A stretch of 64,000 bases of DNA from Gibbula magus (lineage: Eukaryota; Mollusca; Gastropoda; Trochida; Trochidae), in contig OW388293.1 in NCBI GenBank assembly GCA_936450465.1, positions 47,296,040 to 47,360,039 of the forward strand, given 5' to 3'. The notes beneath the pieces were generated by a model. That model saw only the letters and a program-made list of their open reading frames with translations, was not told the DNA's origin and searched no databases. A program made the position numbers and the translations under genes. Within the stretch, counting starts at the first letter, position 1. Each line of letters opens with the position of its first letter. Below are positions 26,575-39,029 of the stretch, piece by piece.

Positions 26575-27110
26575 GCGTACCAAATTCTTTGCAAGATTTG
26601 CGTACCACACTCTTAGCAAGATTTGCGCAGTACTACCATATTCTTTGCAAGATTTGCGTATGATATTCTTTGCAAGATTTGCGTATGATATTCTTTGCAA
26701 GATTTGCGTACCATATTCTTTGCAAGATTTGCGTACCATATTCTTAGCAAGATTTGCGTTCCATATTCTTTGCAAGATTTGCGTACCATATTCTTAGCAC
26801 GATTTGCGTACCATATTCTTTGCAAGATTTGCGTACCATATTCTTAGCAAGATTTGCGTATCATATTCTTTACAAGATTTGCGTACCATATTCTTAGCAA
26901 GATTTGCGTTCCATATTCTTTGCAAGATTTGCGTACCATATTCTTAGCACGATTTGCGTACCATATTCTTTGCAAGATTTGCGTACCATATTCTTAGCAA
27001 GATTTGCGTATCATATTCTTTACAAGATTTGCGTACCATATTCTTTACAAGATTTGCGTATCATATTCTTTACAAGATTTGCGTATCATATTCTTAGCAA
27101 GATTTGCGTA
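26575..27110. repeat. 25-bp minisatellite, about 21 copies, with a 150-bp higher-order unit
   Basis: The unit is TTCTTTGCAAGATTTGCGTA plus CCATA, with variants TTCTTAGCA, TTCTTTACA, TATCATA and TATGATA. The stretch 26741-26890 (six units) recurs with the same variant order at 26891-27040. More diverged copies (…GCAAGACT…GGCGTACCATA) continue to about 27330. Since 25 is not a multiple of three, open frames on both strands cycle through all three phases and are not genes. Confidence 0.92.
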
Positions 27111-27599
27111 CCACACACATTGCAAGACTCAACTACAATATCCATAGCTAGACTGGCGTACCATATCCATTGCAGGACTCAAATACTATATCCATTGCTA
27201 GACTGGAATTCCAAATGCACGGAATTCGAAGAAGCATATGCCATGCCTACAACAAGACTGGCATATCCTAACCAATGCTTGACTTGCGCACCTTATATCA
27301 GCTGCAAGACTGGCGTATCAAATCTGACTGTCAGACTGACGTTGTGTATAAATAGAACGATTGTAACGTATCAGACATATACCATATTTCCCTGCAATGT
27401 TAGCGTATCGTAATAACAGACAACTGCCTCAACGCAACATCACACATACGAGTACAAGATCCATTGCGCGTCATTCTGTACGGTTGCAGGTGATTAACCT
27501 TAATGCTTTTCTGGATATGTAACACCATCGACATAATTAAAGTCTAAATTAAGGACAGTTATTGCTTAATGATTTTGTGACTGCATGTACAACAACGTA

Positions 27600-28340
27600 A
27601 GCATGTCTACTGGCAAACTTCAGCGAACCGTAACCATCGGTCACGCACTGGCGCGCCTGTATGTACAGACACCACGGGGTGTACAATGTTTTGCTCTAAG
27701 TCTGCAACAAGATACACCAGGCCATGATAACAGGAGGTCCAGAGTGCAGCGTATCCGCTAACAACTCCACATTGATAATTCCAGATGTACACTGAGCTTA
27801 TGGTGTTTGTGAAACAAGTTAGAGAAGTTCTTATGAGATTATATTACCAATTAACATAATTGCAAACGTAGTATGCAATATTTCATTGCAATGGTAAAAG
27901 TACCTTATTCATAATGAAAATCATTTTAATAATAACTTCCATTTTACATATTTAAGAGGTGATGGGTAAAGAGTTCAATAAACGCAGTGATCATTAACGA
28001 ATGTCTTGTGAAGGAGTACAAATACATTAATATGAATTAGAAAGTCTCAATGTCTTAAAACAGGAAATAACAGATTTGGATGCTTGAATATGAACTGCAA
28101 GTTTCACAGCAGTCACGCAGGCAAGATATACAATAGCAAACACTCAACAGAATTATCGACATAGAAAGTGTTAAAAATCAAACTTCTATATTACATACAT
28201 GAGCTGCGGAATCTATGTGTGTAAACAATTATTGTCATTGACATGAATGACAATAATAGACATAAAGGATTAGCAATAGATTAGACTTATCTTCATGTTG
28301 ACTGTTACTACATTACAATGGAATCTCAAACGAAGATATC
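27600..28340. other. No recognised gene
   Basis: A 61-codon minus-strand frame at 27607-27792 has no recognised domain. Nothing else is supported. Confidence 0.4.
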
Positions 28341-28343
28341 TTA

Positions 28344-28655
28344 CCCGTCTCTCCTTCCCTGTCGCCTAGCCCAGAGTATCGTCTGTTCAAAGGACACGCT
28401 TCCATTCAGCAAGGTCAAGGTCACGAGACGTTGAGCTGAGGCATCGAGATTCTGTGAAGTCAGCAACAAGTGACAGGCATTTTCATAAACTGTTTGTAAG
28501 CCGCAGGGGATGATGACAAAAACAGATGTTATGGAACTAGAAGTGCAGCACCTCCTCCTCAAGGTCACCGGCCATGTTTTTTTCTGGTGTTGTTCTATGG
28601 GTGAGGGAATGTCGACATCAGCACTGTGTACGCACCCATAGATATGCAATGGCAA
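28344..28655 (-). CDS. Possible first exon of an unidentified minus-strand gene
   Basis: A minus-strand frame of about 104 codons runs to ...RRQGRRDG and meets a good splice donor, CGG|GTAAGA, at 28343. Within it, a CTTCACAG at about 28459 could instead serve as an acceptor, giving a shorter internal exon whose tail begins NLDASAQRLVTLTLLNGSV. The region is less AT-rich than its surroundings, and YY1- and ETS-like sites lie about 80-100 bases upstream. I do not recognise the protein. The case for a real exon rests on the donor, the composition and the promoter-like motifs only. Confidence 0.3.
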
Positions 28656-28729
28656 GGCAGTTAATCCAATGATAACGACATCATGTCAGGGTGAGGGTCC
28701 ACAAACACCGACACTGGCCGAGTCCCTGC

Positions 28730-28757
28730 TGGGTAATATGGCGACCGGAAGTGGTCA
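28730..28757. promoter_or_regulatory. Adjacent YY1-like and ETS-like sites
   Basis: AATATGGCGACCGGAAGTGG joins an ATGGCG core (YY1-type) directly to ACCGGAAGTG (a consensus ETS/GABP site). This pairing is common at TATA-less animal promoters. It lies just upstream of the candidate minus-strand exon at 28344-28655, and a plus-strand frame (28669-28884) overlaps it. Confidence 0.4.
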
Positions 28758-28899
28758 ATGTCTTCATCTAAATACAGGGACTTATTATGTCATCCCAGCA
28801 GTGGTTTTATGGAAGCGAGACAAAGGCGATACATTACTCGCTTCTTATTTGGATCTTTTTAAACCAGGTTTCGTTACCAATTGAGCGACCACGGTATTT

Positions 28900-31090
28900 G
28901 TAGGCGATCGTTAAGGAGTCCTTTTTTACTTCAGTATGACATTGTTATTGTGATCTTGCATATTGAAGGGAGAATTCTGTCGGTAATTGTTTAAGAGAAC
29001 AAACTTAGAGGGGACATTCCTGTTTACTGATCATGAATTAAATCATTTAAAATATGTTATTAATACATGCTTATGGCACAATCCAGGTGAAACACATTAC
29101 TGAGGGTATTATTGTTATGACTTTGTATTTGAGAATTTGATAAAGGCTAGCGTAAATTCATTTAAAAAACAAGTGTGGAGAGTTTGCTACGGTACACATT
29201 CTTGATTTGTCAAATGATAAAATAAAGGTGTTACCTTGTTAATATTCTATCAATATATGTGTTTCATTATTTAAAACATGTAAAAACGTTTCAGCTGGAA
29301 AGCTCAAGAACCATTAACTATACTTTCTTCATATCAAACACCAGTGCCACTGGTCTTCTCCTTTTTGTCGATTATTTTCAAGGTCCAGGGAAACTTTGTC
29401 AGCCAAATACATGTAGACAGGGTTACTAGAATATCTTCAAATCTGTACACAAAGCTTTTCGAAGAGAACATGCAGTGCATGGCAGTAATTTGTGATCTTG
29501 ACATTGTTGTTATACTTATCAGTACGAGTTTGACATCGTATTATATCAACTTCACAGTGAGGTTTCGAAAATATTTTCTAGTTCCAACAAGTGAACACTC
29601 GAACATACGGGAGGAATTAAACTGGGTAATTTATCTGTGGACATATCAGTTTTGTTCACAAACTTTGAACTCCACTTTCTTTCGCTTAAATTTTATAGTG
29701 ATAATTTGCGGCGATCATAAACTTTATTTTAGAAAGATTAAACGTCAATTTGACAGGATTCTTTTATATCTTATTGTATTCTCGTTAAATTAGTAAATTA
29801 AAGTAGATTAGTAGATTAAAACGTACGCTAGTGAATAAATATATTTTGATTTCATTAAATGCATTTTGTAAATGTGTGCATTTGTTTCAAAATGATAATT
29901 TTTAGATACTTTAAGCAACAGTGCAATCTACTTTGAATTTATGTTTTTCTCATTTGCATTTCAGATTGTTGCGGATTTCTTCACAGGCTTAAAGCTTCTG
30001 CTTTGAAACATCCATTTTATTTATATGTAACTTGAGTGTAAATATTAAGAATAAACTACACCTACATGTAAGTATACACTTCGTTTAATAAATTTCATCT
30101 CTGATTTAAATTTGATTTTAATATTTAAGAAAGGGATGGGGATATCAACACGACGCCGAGAATGGGGGCATGGCTCTAGTAAAGAACATGTAAAATGATG
30201 AACATATCTTGTGACCAAGTTGTTCACGGTTCATCTTGTTCCTTCTCTAAGCCTCATATCTCTTTTTAAAATGAGGACGTCTGGTTAGTCTTAATCATTA
30301 TTTCCCAACTCAACGTTAGTCTAGATCTAATGGCGCTGCTCCTTGAAATGTGACATCTTGTTTTCGTTAGTGTGTTCCCGTATCAATTCGTACAAAACAA
30401 GCTATCTCACACGACACTGTATCAACTCGATGCCTTTGTATTACCGAGAGTTCTCTTTATTACATTGCAAATGAATGGATGTGGTGCGAGACGTCAAGAT
30501 CGTGTTATATATACGTTAATCATACCATATCTGACAGGCCGCAATGATACTACAGGGAGGAAGATGCTTCTGAGAAGGTTTAATGTTATGGTAGTGCGTA
30601 GGTGCAAATTAGTTAGGCTTGTTACCTGTCCATTATCAACACTGGAACTAAGGAGATAAATTGTGTTAAAAGGCGTCAATACTTCCAGTAGTTAGAGTGA
30701 CAAGAGGGAAAGGGTCGTGAAGAGCTAGAAAGGGGTGAGTCGTAGTTAGGAGCTAGGGTCAACCTGCTTTGAGAGACTGACGTCATCAGATCAGTAGTGT
30801 ATGCGTGTCTGTCCAGTGTCTAGATCGAAACATATTTTTATGAGCATTAATCTGTCTCATATAATCTAAATAACAGCAAAACATGCCTCTAACATTTCAG
30901 CAGGTCAGTACTCTTCATAAATGAAGATATCTTAGAATGAGGCTGTTACAATAAGTCTTTATTATATAATTTTCTTTACTAAGTGATCCGTCTATCCGAT
31001 TTTAATGAATGTATTGTTGCAATTTTGAAATAGTGAATAAAAGTAAAATCTTTCAATTTGTGTGTTATCATACACATTTAAACGTGCATC
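28900..31090. other. No recognised gene
   Basis: Contains a 149-codon plus-strand frame (29344-29793) that is hydrophobic and AT-rich but without recognisable motifs, and a 95-codon frame at 30372-30659. Neither is supported as a gene. Confidence 0.4.
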
Positions 31091-31099
31091 AATTGGGGG

Positions 31100-31545
31100 T
31101 CACATGTCAATCGTTATAAGTGGCGTTGTACTGACTGTTGCCGAAAACATCTTGGCGATAATCGACTCAGCATAGTGACGATATAAAAGTAAAAGAAGAG
31201 ATTTTTTTTATCGAAAACCGGACAATGCACCGCGATTTGCGCGCGTCAATTAGTCATAAGTTATATTGAAAACTTATTTACAACAGACAAAATGACAAAT
31301 GTGGGTTAATATAGTTTAATAGCTCATATAACTACTGTGCATGTAAATGGGACGTGTAATTTCTGATTATGCATAATGTGTAATGATGTTGCTCGATTTT
31401 AATTAGAAACTAGTATTTATGATGCATTTGGCGATTGGGGGTGAATATGCATGTTGGGTTGGATAATTTGTACTGAAATCAGCCCACATGGGTATGTTGG
31501 AGCGTATTGAAGCCGATTACATTTTTCTGAAACACAATGAACGCA
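31100..31545 (+). repeat. Dispersed repeat family R1, copy B
   Basis: Collinear with copy A at 24.2-24.6 kb: 'TCGAAAACCGGACAATGCAC', 'CGCGCGTCAAT', 'ACTACTGTGCATGTAAAT', 'AATTAGAAACTAGTA' and 'TTTGGCGATTGGGG'. Confidence 0.7.
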
Positions 31546-31549
31546 TCTT

Positions 31550-32690
31550 TTAAGATTAATTAATTAATATGATCCTTTTCCACAAGAACGTTACAGTGTC
31601 ATATTTTTAAAGTACTTTTCATAGTATAATTATAATAAAATAAATTTAATCTAGATTTTCGTCAATCTAAATTTTTTACACATTTCATTCAGGTTATAAT
31701 CATGATAACCAACATTTAGGCAACTTTTAAGTCTCTTCGTCATATCTTAGTTTTATACAAAAAAATTATAATTTGATACTAATTGCTACAAGTAAATTTC
31801 CAATGGCCGTGCCCTAGTTTTAATTTTGTATATCCCGACAAACTGTAATTATCGCACAAGGCCATTTTCAAAGACACTCGTTTATTACAAATAACGTCTT
31901 ACAAATCTCACAACCGTCAAGTAACCTTGGAACATCTTCAAAGGTGATCTGATCCCTCGATTAATTACTATGGAAATGTGGTACGCTGCATGTGTTTTAT
32001 TCTCCTCCGGTCCATTACGCAACAATCCATTAAGTCGCTTTTTACATTACAGCGGGTAATCATCTATCCATTGTTAGTAAACTGCTCCTGAGCATAATGC
32101 AATTCTTGTCGTAATTAAGGTCCCATAACTTAAATTGAATAATATATAGATGAAGTAAAGTCCTGGATTTGAAATTCCTTTTCACAAATATGTTCATGAA
32201 ATTCATAAACTATAAGGAGATTTTTGAGCATTTTTTTACTTAGGACGTATTGTTATCAGCAATACCAGCCCCATCGTGGAATTGATGCAAAGTAATATTT
32301 ATAGGGCATTATTAAAATTGTGAATTACCGCTGCGCGTATGACGTCTCCATAATTTACGGCTGTGATATCAACATAATATCTGATTTGCGGTAAACTGCT
32401 GTTCTATTTATTTCACTAATGTGGGCTAGTCATAAACATAAACCTAACTTCCTAAACTTTCTCTGCCCTACATTTGTAAATAGGAGATTCCCAGGATAAA
32501 ATATGTTTCACCTGCCCGTCTGACCTAGTTTAACATTTAATCTCTGAAGTGAATTGTTTTTGTAAAATTCAAAATTTGATTTTCAGACACACGCCTTATT
32601 ATTTTAAGGGTCGAGGCAAGTCTACAACGAGGCGAATCTATAGAGCTCAGTCTTGTAGGCAAGATGCAATAAATAGCTCTCATGTCCCCC
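31550..32690. other. No recognised gene
   Basis: AT-rich, with no ORF above 62 codons and no repeat that I can support. Confidence 0.5.
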
Positions 32691-32699
32691 TTCTTATTA

Positions 32700-32805
32700 A
32701 ATTTACCCTGTTCGCATGCACTGAAGTTACTCCTATGAGCAAATTTGCTCATAAGTAAATAAACTCATGGGAGTAAAAGCAAAATTACTAAGCATTCGCA
32801 TGACA
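32700..32805. repeat. Element with GAGTAAAT/ATTTACTC boxes, copy 1
   Basis: Carries TTCGCATGCACT followed by TTACTC, AAATTTGCTCATAAGTAAAT and CATGGGAGTAAA, ending near AGCATTCGCATGAC. The same vocabulary recurs at 33820-34010. Confidence 0.5.
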
Positions 32806-32942
32806 TTGACAACAATGTTTTATGTTATTAAACTCACGGATTTTCTAAAACCTGAAGAAAAATAGAGCCATGGGCTCTGTAGCTCATCATATTTTAAATT
32901 GTTTGATGTTGAAGACTGAAATAGATTGTTCTCAATATGATT

Positions 32943-33097
32943 TAGTCTTACACTCAGACTCTGAAAAAGTATTTATTCTGAAAATATCACCATATCATTA
33001 AATATTGAAAAGGAGACTGTAAGAGATGAGATTTTCAGAAAAAGAGGCTCCTTTTCAATATTTTTTCAATATTTTTTTTCAGATTCTAAGTAACATA
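32943..33097 (+). mobile_element. MITE with TAGTCTTACACTCAGACT end, copy 1
   Basis: The left end TAGTCTTACACTCAGACT and the interior 'GTATTTATTCTGAAAATATC' and 'AATATTGAAAAGGAGACTGT' match the element at 52670-52820. The right end AGATTCTAAGTAACATA is a diverged inverse of the left. The copy has no ORF. Confidence 0.75.
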
Positions 33098-33285
33098 ATT
33101 CATAATCCTTAGGCCTAAACAATATCTGTCTTAACAAAATTTAAGTGCATAACAAAAAACATGACAAACAAAACAATTGGTTGTCCAAGTTTCACAGTTC
33201 CTGCAAAAATATTAAAGTAAAGATGATATCCTCCCAAGTAAAATCCCAATATCAAGTACAATCCACTGACACGACATTGAAACTC

Positions 33286-33400
33286 GCGAGAGAAAGAGGG
33301 TAAGGGAGGCAAGGAGGCGGAGGATAAGAGAGGGAGAGAGGACGGGAGAGAGGTGTATAGGGGAGAGAGGGACAGTGGGCGGCTGGTAGGCAGGAGTGTG
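33286..33400. repeat. Purine-rich (GA/GGA) tract
   Basis: About 115 bases almost free of pyrimidines on the plus strand, rich in GAGAG and GGAGG. The minus-strand proline/serine/leucine-rich frames here are products of the composition. Confidence 0.8.
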
Positions 33401-33819
33401 GTGTGTTGCAATGCATCATCCCTAACGAGGTCTCACTGAACGACTCTCCACCTCTCTGCACACTACCCCGTTATACAGCATTATGCAATATTCTCCACTG
33501 TCCCTCCCACCCTGATGTGGCCTGCTAGAGGGTAAAAAAATTAATTTTATGATAGCTCTAAACTCTTTATTTTTCACATTTGAAAAGGTTATGTTCTCCA
33601 TCATACAAAGATGATCTACTCAAAATTTGAGCGTCCTAGCATTAGTAGTTCCAGGAGTGAAATTTAAGGTTTGAGTTTAGATTCAGCCCAGATATAAGAA
33701 AGGATTTTGACCAAATGAACAAACTTAAGCTTACATATTATAAAGATGTTATGTTTATAATTGTATCTTTCTTTATCAAATGTTTAGTCGTTTAATGAGC
33801 TTAAAATGTGGTGGCATGA

Positions 33820-34015
33820 CCAATTTACTCCTGTCAACAAATTTACTCATGAGTAAATATACTTTTGCACGACCCCTTGACTAGGTGCAAATTTGCTCAT
33901 GGAGTAAATTTACTTAGGTGAGTAATTGCGTTCGCATGCACTAAATACTCACGTGAGTATATTTACTTACGTGAGTAAATATACTCAAGTGAGTAAATCG
34001 ATTGGTAGTGTTGTG
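33820..34015. repeat. Element with GAGTAAAT/ATTTACTC boxes, copy 2
   Basis: At least eight GTAAAT or ATTTAC boxes in both orientations, several in short palindromes such as ATTTACTCATGAGTAAAT and TACTTACGTGAGTA. TTCGCATGCACT is shared with copy 1. The structure could fold in many ways. Confidence 0.55.
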
Positions 34016-34047
34016 AGATTCCTTAAATTACAAACCCTTTGGATTGG

Positions 34048-34155
34048 TTTAGACTCTGAAAATGAACACGTAAGAGGCTCATTTTAATGTTATTCCCATT
34101 TTTTCAAATTTTGAAATTTTACCAAAAATAACTTCAGAGTCTGCATGTTAGACTA
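34048..34155. mobile_element. MITE with TAGTCT end, diverged copy 2
   Basis: The right end inversely reads TAGTCTAACATGCAGACTC, and 'AAGAGGCTCATTTT' inside matches the elements at 33.0 and 52.7 kb. The left end is shortened to TTTAGACTCTGAAAATG. Confidence 0.6.
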
Positions 34156-34269
34156 AGATCTGTTTTCAGCCCTTAACCTGAGTCCTGTGGTTGTAGATTT
34201 GCCTCGGCTCTTAAACAATTAAGATGTTTTGATAACCGGTTACGTCGGACCGTCTGTCTGTTTTCTCTT

Positions 34270-34780
34270 GAAAATTGGTCATAACTTTTGATTGATCTGC
34301 TTTGGTCTGATTGGCTTATACTTGACATATATGCATCCACTGTGATGAGACATTTGGCGCAGACGGAATTTTGGTGAAAATAACCTTGGTTAGATAACTT
34401 TCCTATGGTCAGTGATGGGCATCTGATACTTGTCACGTGCATCCATTTGATGAAACCTTTCAGGTGAGGTCATAATTGTTGACCATTTGACCTTGTCCTT
34501 GGCACAGGAGGCATTGTTCTGAAAACGTTAAGCTTTGCCGTAACTTTTGATTCATCAGTGATAGACCTTTCATCCTTGGCATGTGCATTAATTTTGCTGA
34601 GACTCTTCAGATCAGGTCATTTAACGATTTTGACGATGGTCACGGTTAATTTTTCCGAAAACTTTAACGTTGGCCATAACGCTCGACTGGTGAAGTATAG
34701 GCATCTCATACTTGTGCATGTGCATCCATTGTATTGAGACCTTTAAGAGGAGGTCATATATTTTGTTCCGGCCCTCAGGA
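34270..34780. repeat. Degenerate tandem repeat, about 130-bp unit, four copies
   Basis: Recurring order: 'CATAACTTTTGATT', then a 'CATACTTG' type phrase, 'GTGCATCCATT', 'GAGACCTTTCAGG' and 'AGGTCAT'. Clear starts lie near 34281, 34400, 34541 and 34674. The minus-strand frame 34173-34442 is incidental. Confidence 0.7.
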
Positions 34781-35229
34781 TCCCTTTAATGTCATTTGAC
34801 TCTTGACCACTTCAGTCAGAAGGCTTAAGTTTGCATGCATCAGTGAAAAATATACCTGGTGTGACGTTAAATTGAACTTTGCTTTGAACAAGTTTATGAA
34901 AGACCTGTTGTGTGTATAAATTAATGACATTTCATTAGGCCATTGATCCCTTTGAATCACAAGTTAACGAACGTAAGTTTTTTTTCTGCATATCAATGTC
35001 AGTGCCTGTTTTATTGACTTGGGGAAACAATATTGGGTTCAAAGGAACCGCGAGGAGTCACTGTTGTTTTTATGGAGTCTGTAAAGATTGACATTAACCA
35101 ATTTACATATCCATATTTCTCTTATCATGACAGTATTTCTACGAACGGAAAGACCAGAATTACTCAGCATCATGTACGATATTTCGATTGTTTAGAATTA
35201 CGTATTCATGTCGTCATATAAGAATTTGA

Positions 35230-36410
35230 CGTCATAATGTTTATTTTCAACAGCTTAAGTCAATAACGCCATTTCAAATCAATAAGTCGAAAGTCACGTG
35301 GTCAGCGACAGTCCAATCAGATCGTTAGAAAATAATAAGTACTTGTTTTGTCTGTCCTTTCAACTTAGACAAACACAAAACAATTGAAGAAATGCTACCA
35401 TTGGAGGATCGCTTGTGCCAAATACCTCATATGAATTTAAAATCAAAATAAGAAAGTAGAAAACTGTTTAAGCTATTTACACCCACAAAAAGTAATTAAA
35501 TGCAAATATTTACACGCCCCCATTTTGACGTTCAGAAAAACTTCATTAGAAACGGTTTCAGGTAGCGTAGAACATAGACATGGCTCACTTAGATTAGTGA
35601 ACATCCTTCCTGTCAGGAAATGAGATGTTACTTTAAAAGTGACATTTTACTGACATTCAATTCCATGCAGTTCTACAACAAGTATTAATGTGGGTTTCTT
35701 GAAACGTGTTAGATAAATTTACTTCCAGCTAGAATTCCAACATGATTTAAATATGTATGTTTGTTTAATCCATTAGACATGGCGGAAGTCAAATCCTTTG
35801 TTTCCGATACTGTAAGTGCATGGGTCATTGACGTTAACATGTTGACAATGACACCCATTACATGCGATACTAGATTGGGATGATAACAAAAAATACATTT
35901 CACTAAAATATTAATATATTATTGTCTTAAATCAGTGCATGCTGAGTAGATAAGCAAACCATTATAATTTTATTTCAATTAATTTTAAAATATACATTAT
36001 ACATAATATTATTATTTTTCCCGGGAAAGTTTGTGATGGCAACGAAATTACATTTATAAGCTATGTAAACTCAACCGAAATCGTGTTGGGCAAGATTTAA
36101 ATTAAGTTGCATTTAATTTAATATAATTTACATATGTGTCACATGACATTGTTACTTTAAATAATTATTTATTGTGGGACAATCTAAAAAATCGGTATGA
36201 ATCGCTGAAAAAACATATGGGAAATAACATTTTATGTCATATGTATGTGAAATTCAAACACCAAAACCTAAATTGACTTAAATATAAAATTGAATATAAG
36301 ATTACAATGAATATAGGTGAGTCACGAGATATAATGCCACTTGGAAGGACAACTGTCTAAAAGGTCTTATTCTACAAAAATGTAATCACATGTCTAGTGT
36401 ACTATATGCA
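35230..36410. other. No recognised gene
   Basis: AT-rich sequence; ORFs of at most 64 codons; nothing supported. Confidence 0.5.
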
Positions 36411-36419
36411 CTAAATAAA

Positions 36420-37240
36420 ATATGATTGGGGATATTGACAAACTTTGCTCTAACCTGATTTGGAAAGGGAAAAAAACAAATGAAAAGTAAAATAATAACC
36501 CATAATTACAGTGAAGTACCATATATACGAAATATATTACTTACACACAAAAATAAGCTGGGTTAGGAGACCTTTCAACGCCGATGATAAATCAAAACTT
36601 AAAAAAACTTTAACTTAAATGTATCTCGAACACGCAATGCTTTTTACCATTACCACGAAACATCAATTATCAACAACGCTTTTACTCCAGAAACTAAAGA
36701 AAACTTGGAAAGATGTCTCATTTGCACTAGGACACATTTTGAAAAATAAAAAAACAAATCTGTCATCCTATCTCAAACAATAAGGCGAAGTGATAATATA
36801 AAAATTAACAAGACAATTAGCTACAAAAATATGCCAAAGTCAAGTGTATACTTTATCAATGATATCATTAAAAGTGATAGTAACTTTCTCTTATATCCGA
36901 GGAGTTGATTCAAAATTAATGTATCAATGTATTATGAATTTCTAGATTATGCGGGCATCGTTCATTCATAAAGATATAGTTATAAAGCAAATATTGCAAT
37001 AGATAAAATCCTCAATTCATATCGTGTTTAATTGCAGAATGTGTTATTTACCGTCATGTACATGTGCTACACAATATAATATAATATTTTCTAATTTGGT
37101 AACCAAAATAGGATTGCCTTGTATTTTCAAGGCAAACGGTATTCGGGATTATCAAGATTTAACAAATATTTGACACAATTTAAACAGCACAGTATTGAAG
37201 AGGATACCTACCACACTCCGCTAAAACTAATTTATTCGAT
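36420..37240 (+). pseudogene. Decayed LINE reverse-transcriptase C-terminal region
   Basis: Split over shifting plus-strand frames, the translated sequence contains NLIWKGKK, then ITHNYSE, then ISWVRRPFNADDKSKL. These resemble, in order, the region after the polymerase domain of L1/Tx1-type LINEs, where a W-K/N-G-K motif is followed by a G/S-W-V-R/K-R-L motif. Many stops and frameshifts interrupt it, and the start and end are not defined. It is clearly older than the LINE at 44-49 kb and belongs to a different lineage. The fit rests on short motifs, so the class is tentative. Confidence 0.45.
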
Positions 37241-37901
37241 GTTGACTATTTAAAGGCACAGTTTCACGCCAAATATATAATGCACATATAATTAATATAT
37301 CTAGATATTACAAACAACCTGTCCTAATGAACCACATCCGTTATCTCGAAAATATGTACCGTACGTATTCAGGTTTTAATGTTAATTTTAAACGACCGGA
37401 ACTAAGTGATGCAACGTTGCATTAAATCCGAATGAAGTATGATATCGACAATGTTCAAATATTGCACAAACCTGTGAAGACCAAAACCGGCAGTCGCTAT
37501 GGTTAATGCAACACAATACGAGAACCATTGTGGCTTTCTTGGATTGAGCCTTGTAGAAGTTTGGAAGAGGGTTCATCATTACGAAAATGGATCAAGATAA
37601 ATAAACGTTAAAATTAGTTTATGCAATATCATGTTCTAACACCTCAGCTCTGTTTCAATACCAAGCATATAAACTCATCGGCAAAAGAAACTTACCACTT
37701 TTAAAATAAGATTTTGTTTTCAAATATGCAGCAAACATTCACCAAAACGCATACTGTGGATTTGTAACGATCATTATTCCATTATTTTCCGTTTAAAGGC
37801 CAAAAAACAGAATATTTGAGATTTCTCATTCTGCACGTGCGACAGTTGTACATAAATACCGTCGTCTATGATGATGCAGTGTAAATAAAAACGCAAAAGA
37901 A

Positions 37902-38793
37902 ATGGCGAGACTATCACAACCAAACCGCGACAGAGCCATTGGAATGGCAGAAATGGGAGTCACACAACGTCAGATAGCAAGAGCAACTGCAGCCAAGCAA
38001 CCGTCAACAAACTTGCTGAATCTTTATCACATGACAGAGCGGAAAAAAGACCGTCCAAGATCGGATCGACCAGGGCAACGTCAACGACATCGACTGCATT
38101 TGGACACCGCATCTGCCCTCCAACAGTTCGCCGGCGACTGCGCATGGCAGGAATTAGAGCTTATCGTCCCCTACGAGGAATGGCCTTGACCTCTCAACAC
38201 CGCCGACGTCGACTGCAATGGGCGCGGACTGTACGTCGGTGGGAGCGACGTGATTGGGAGAGAGTGTTATTCACTGACGAAAATCGCTTTTACATGTTCC
38301 AAAATAATGGCCGAGTTGGTGTGTATCGACGTTTAGGAGAACGACTTAGACCAAACTGCATCCTACAAGTGCTCCCATGCAATGGAGGTGGTTTCATGGT
38401 TTGGGGCGATATTTTCGGTCAACAAACAACGAAGATTATTATCATCCATGGAAATTGACTGCCCAAAGGTACAGGGATGAAATGTTGCAACCTGTCGTAT
38501 TGCCATTTATGCGTCAGCAACCATGAGCTATATCCTTCTACAGTAGGACAGTGCACGTCCTCATAACGCCAGATTTTTGCAGGATTATCCCAACAACGTC
38601 ACGATCTCCAGCCTTGAATCCAATGGAACATCTCTGGGATTATCCGCCCCCAGCAAATCGACAGCAACTTGAACATGTCTTGTTGGATTTGTGGCAAAGA
38701 ATTCCTGCTGACGTCACCCGGCGATTGTCGACATCCATTCGGAGACATGTTCTTGCGTGCATCGATGCAGATAATGGCCACACACGCTATTGA
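37902..38793 (+). pseudogene. Broken Tc1-like (DD34E) transposase
   Basis: The N-terminus MARLSQPNRDRAIGMAEMG continues with VTQRQIAR, a Tc1-type helix-turn-helix start. A different frame then carries RRRLRMAGIRAYRPLRGMAL, ERRDWERVLFTDENRF (first catalytic Asp, about 38274) and MVWGDIFG. Next come DSARPHNARF after an in-frame TAG (second Asp, about 38546) and, in a third frame, PALNPMEHLWD (catalytic Glu, about 38626). Intact Tc1 transposases are about 340 residues. Here at least two frameshifts, one stop and an apparent deletion before RRRLR make the protein non-functional. No terminal inverted repeats were found near either side. Confidence 0.9.
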
Positions 38794-39029
38794 GAACATG
38801 TTTGACCATTTGTGGACTTTTTTTTCCATAAAGTCTGTTATTGTGTCATATTTTTTTATTTAGACCATATGTCACTTTCGCTCAAACACATGCTAAATGT
38901 ACGCTTGATAGAGCAATGATGGCTTTATATAGTGGTTAAGAAATAATTCGTATCATTAAATTGACAATAATGAACATCATATCTGTCTTGTTGTATGTTT
39001 TATGAGCGACGAATTGTGGTGAGAAGTTT

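Noticed and set aside
26575..27110. CRISPR array
   Set aside because: The repeats are contiguous with no spacers, and the sequence is that of an animal genome.
26572..27413. ORFs of 67-169 codons on both strands over the 25-bp repeat
   Set aside because: A stop-free 25-bp unit opens all frames; there is no independent coding evidence.
29344..29793. 149-codon hydrophobic ORF as a possible membrane protein
   Set aside because: No receptor or transporter motif, AT-rich codons like the surrounding non-coding sequence and no splice or promoter context.
37902..38793. Active Tc1-like transposon
   Set aside because: Frameshifts, a stop within the catalytic core, an apparent internal deletion and no terminal inverted repeats.
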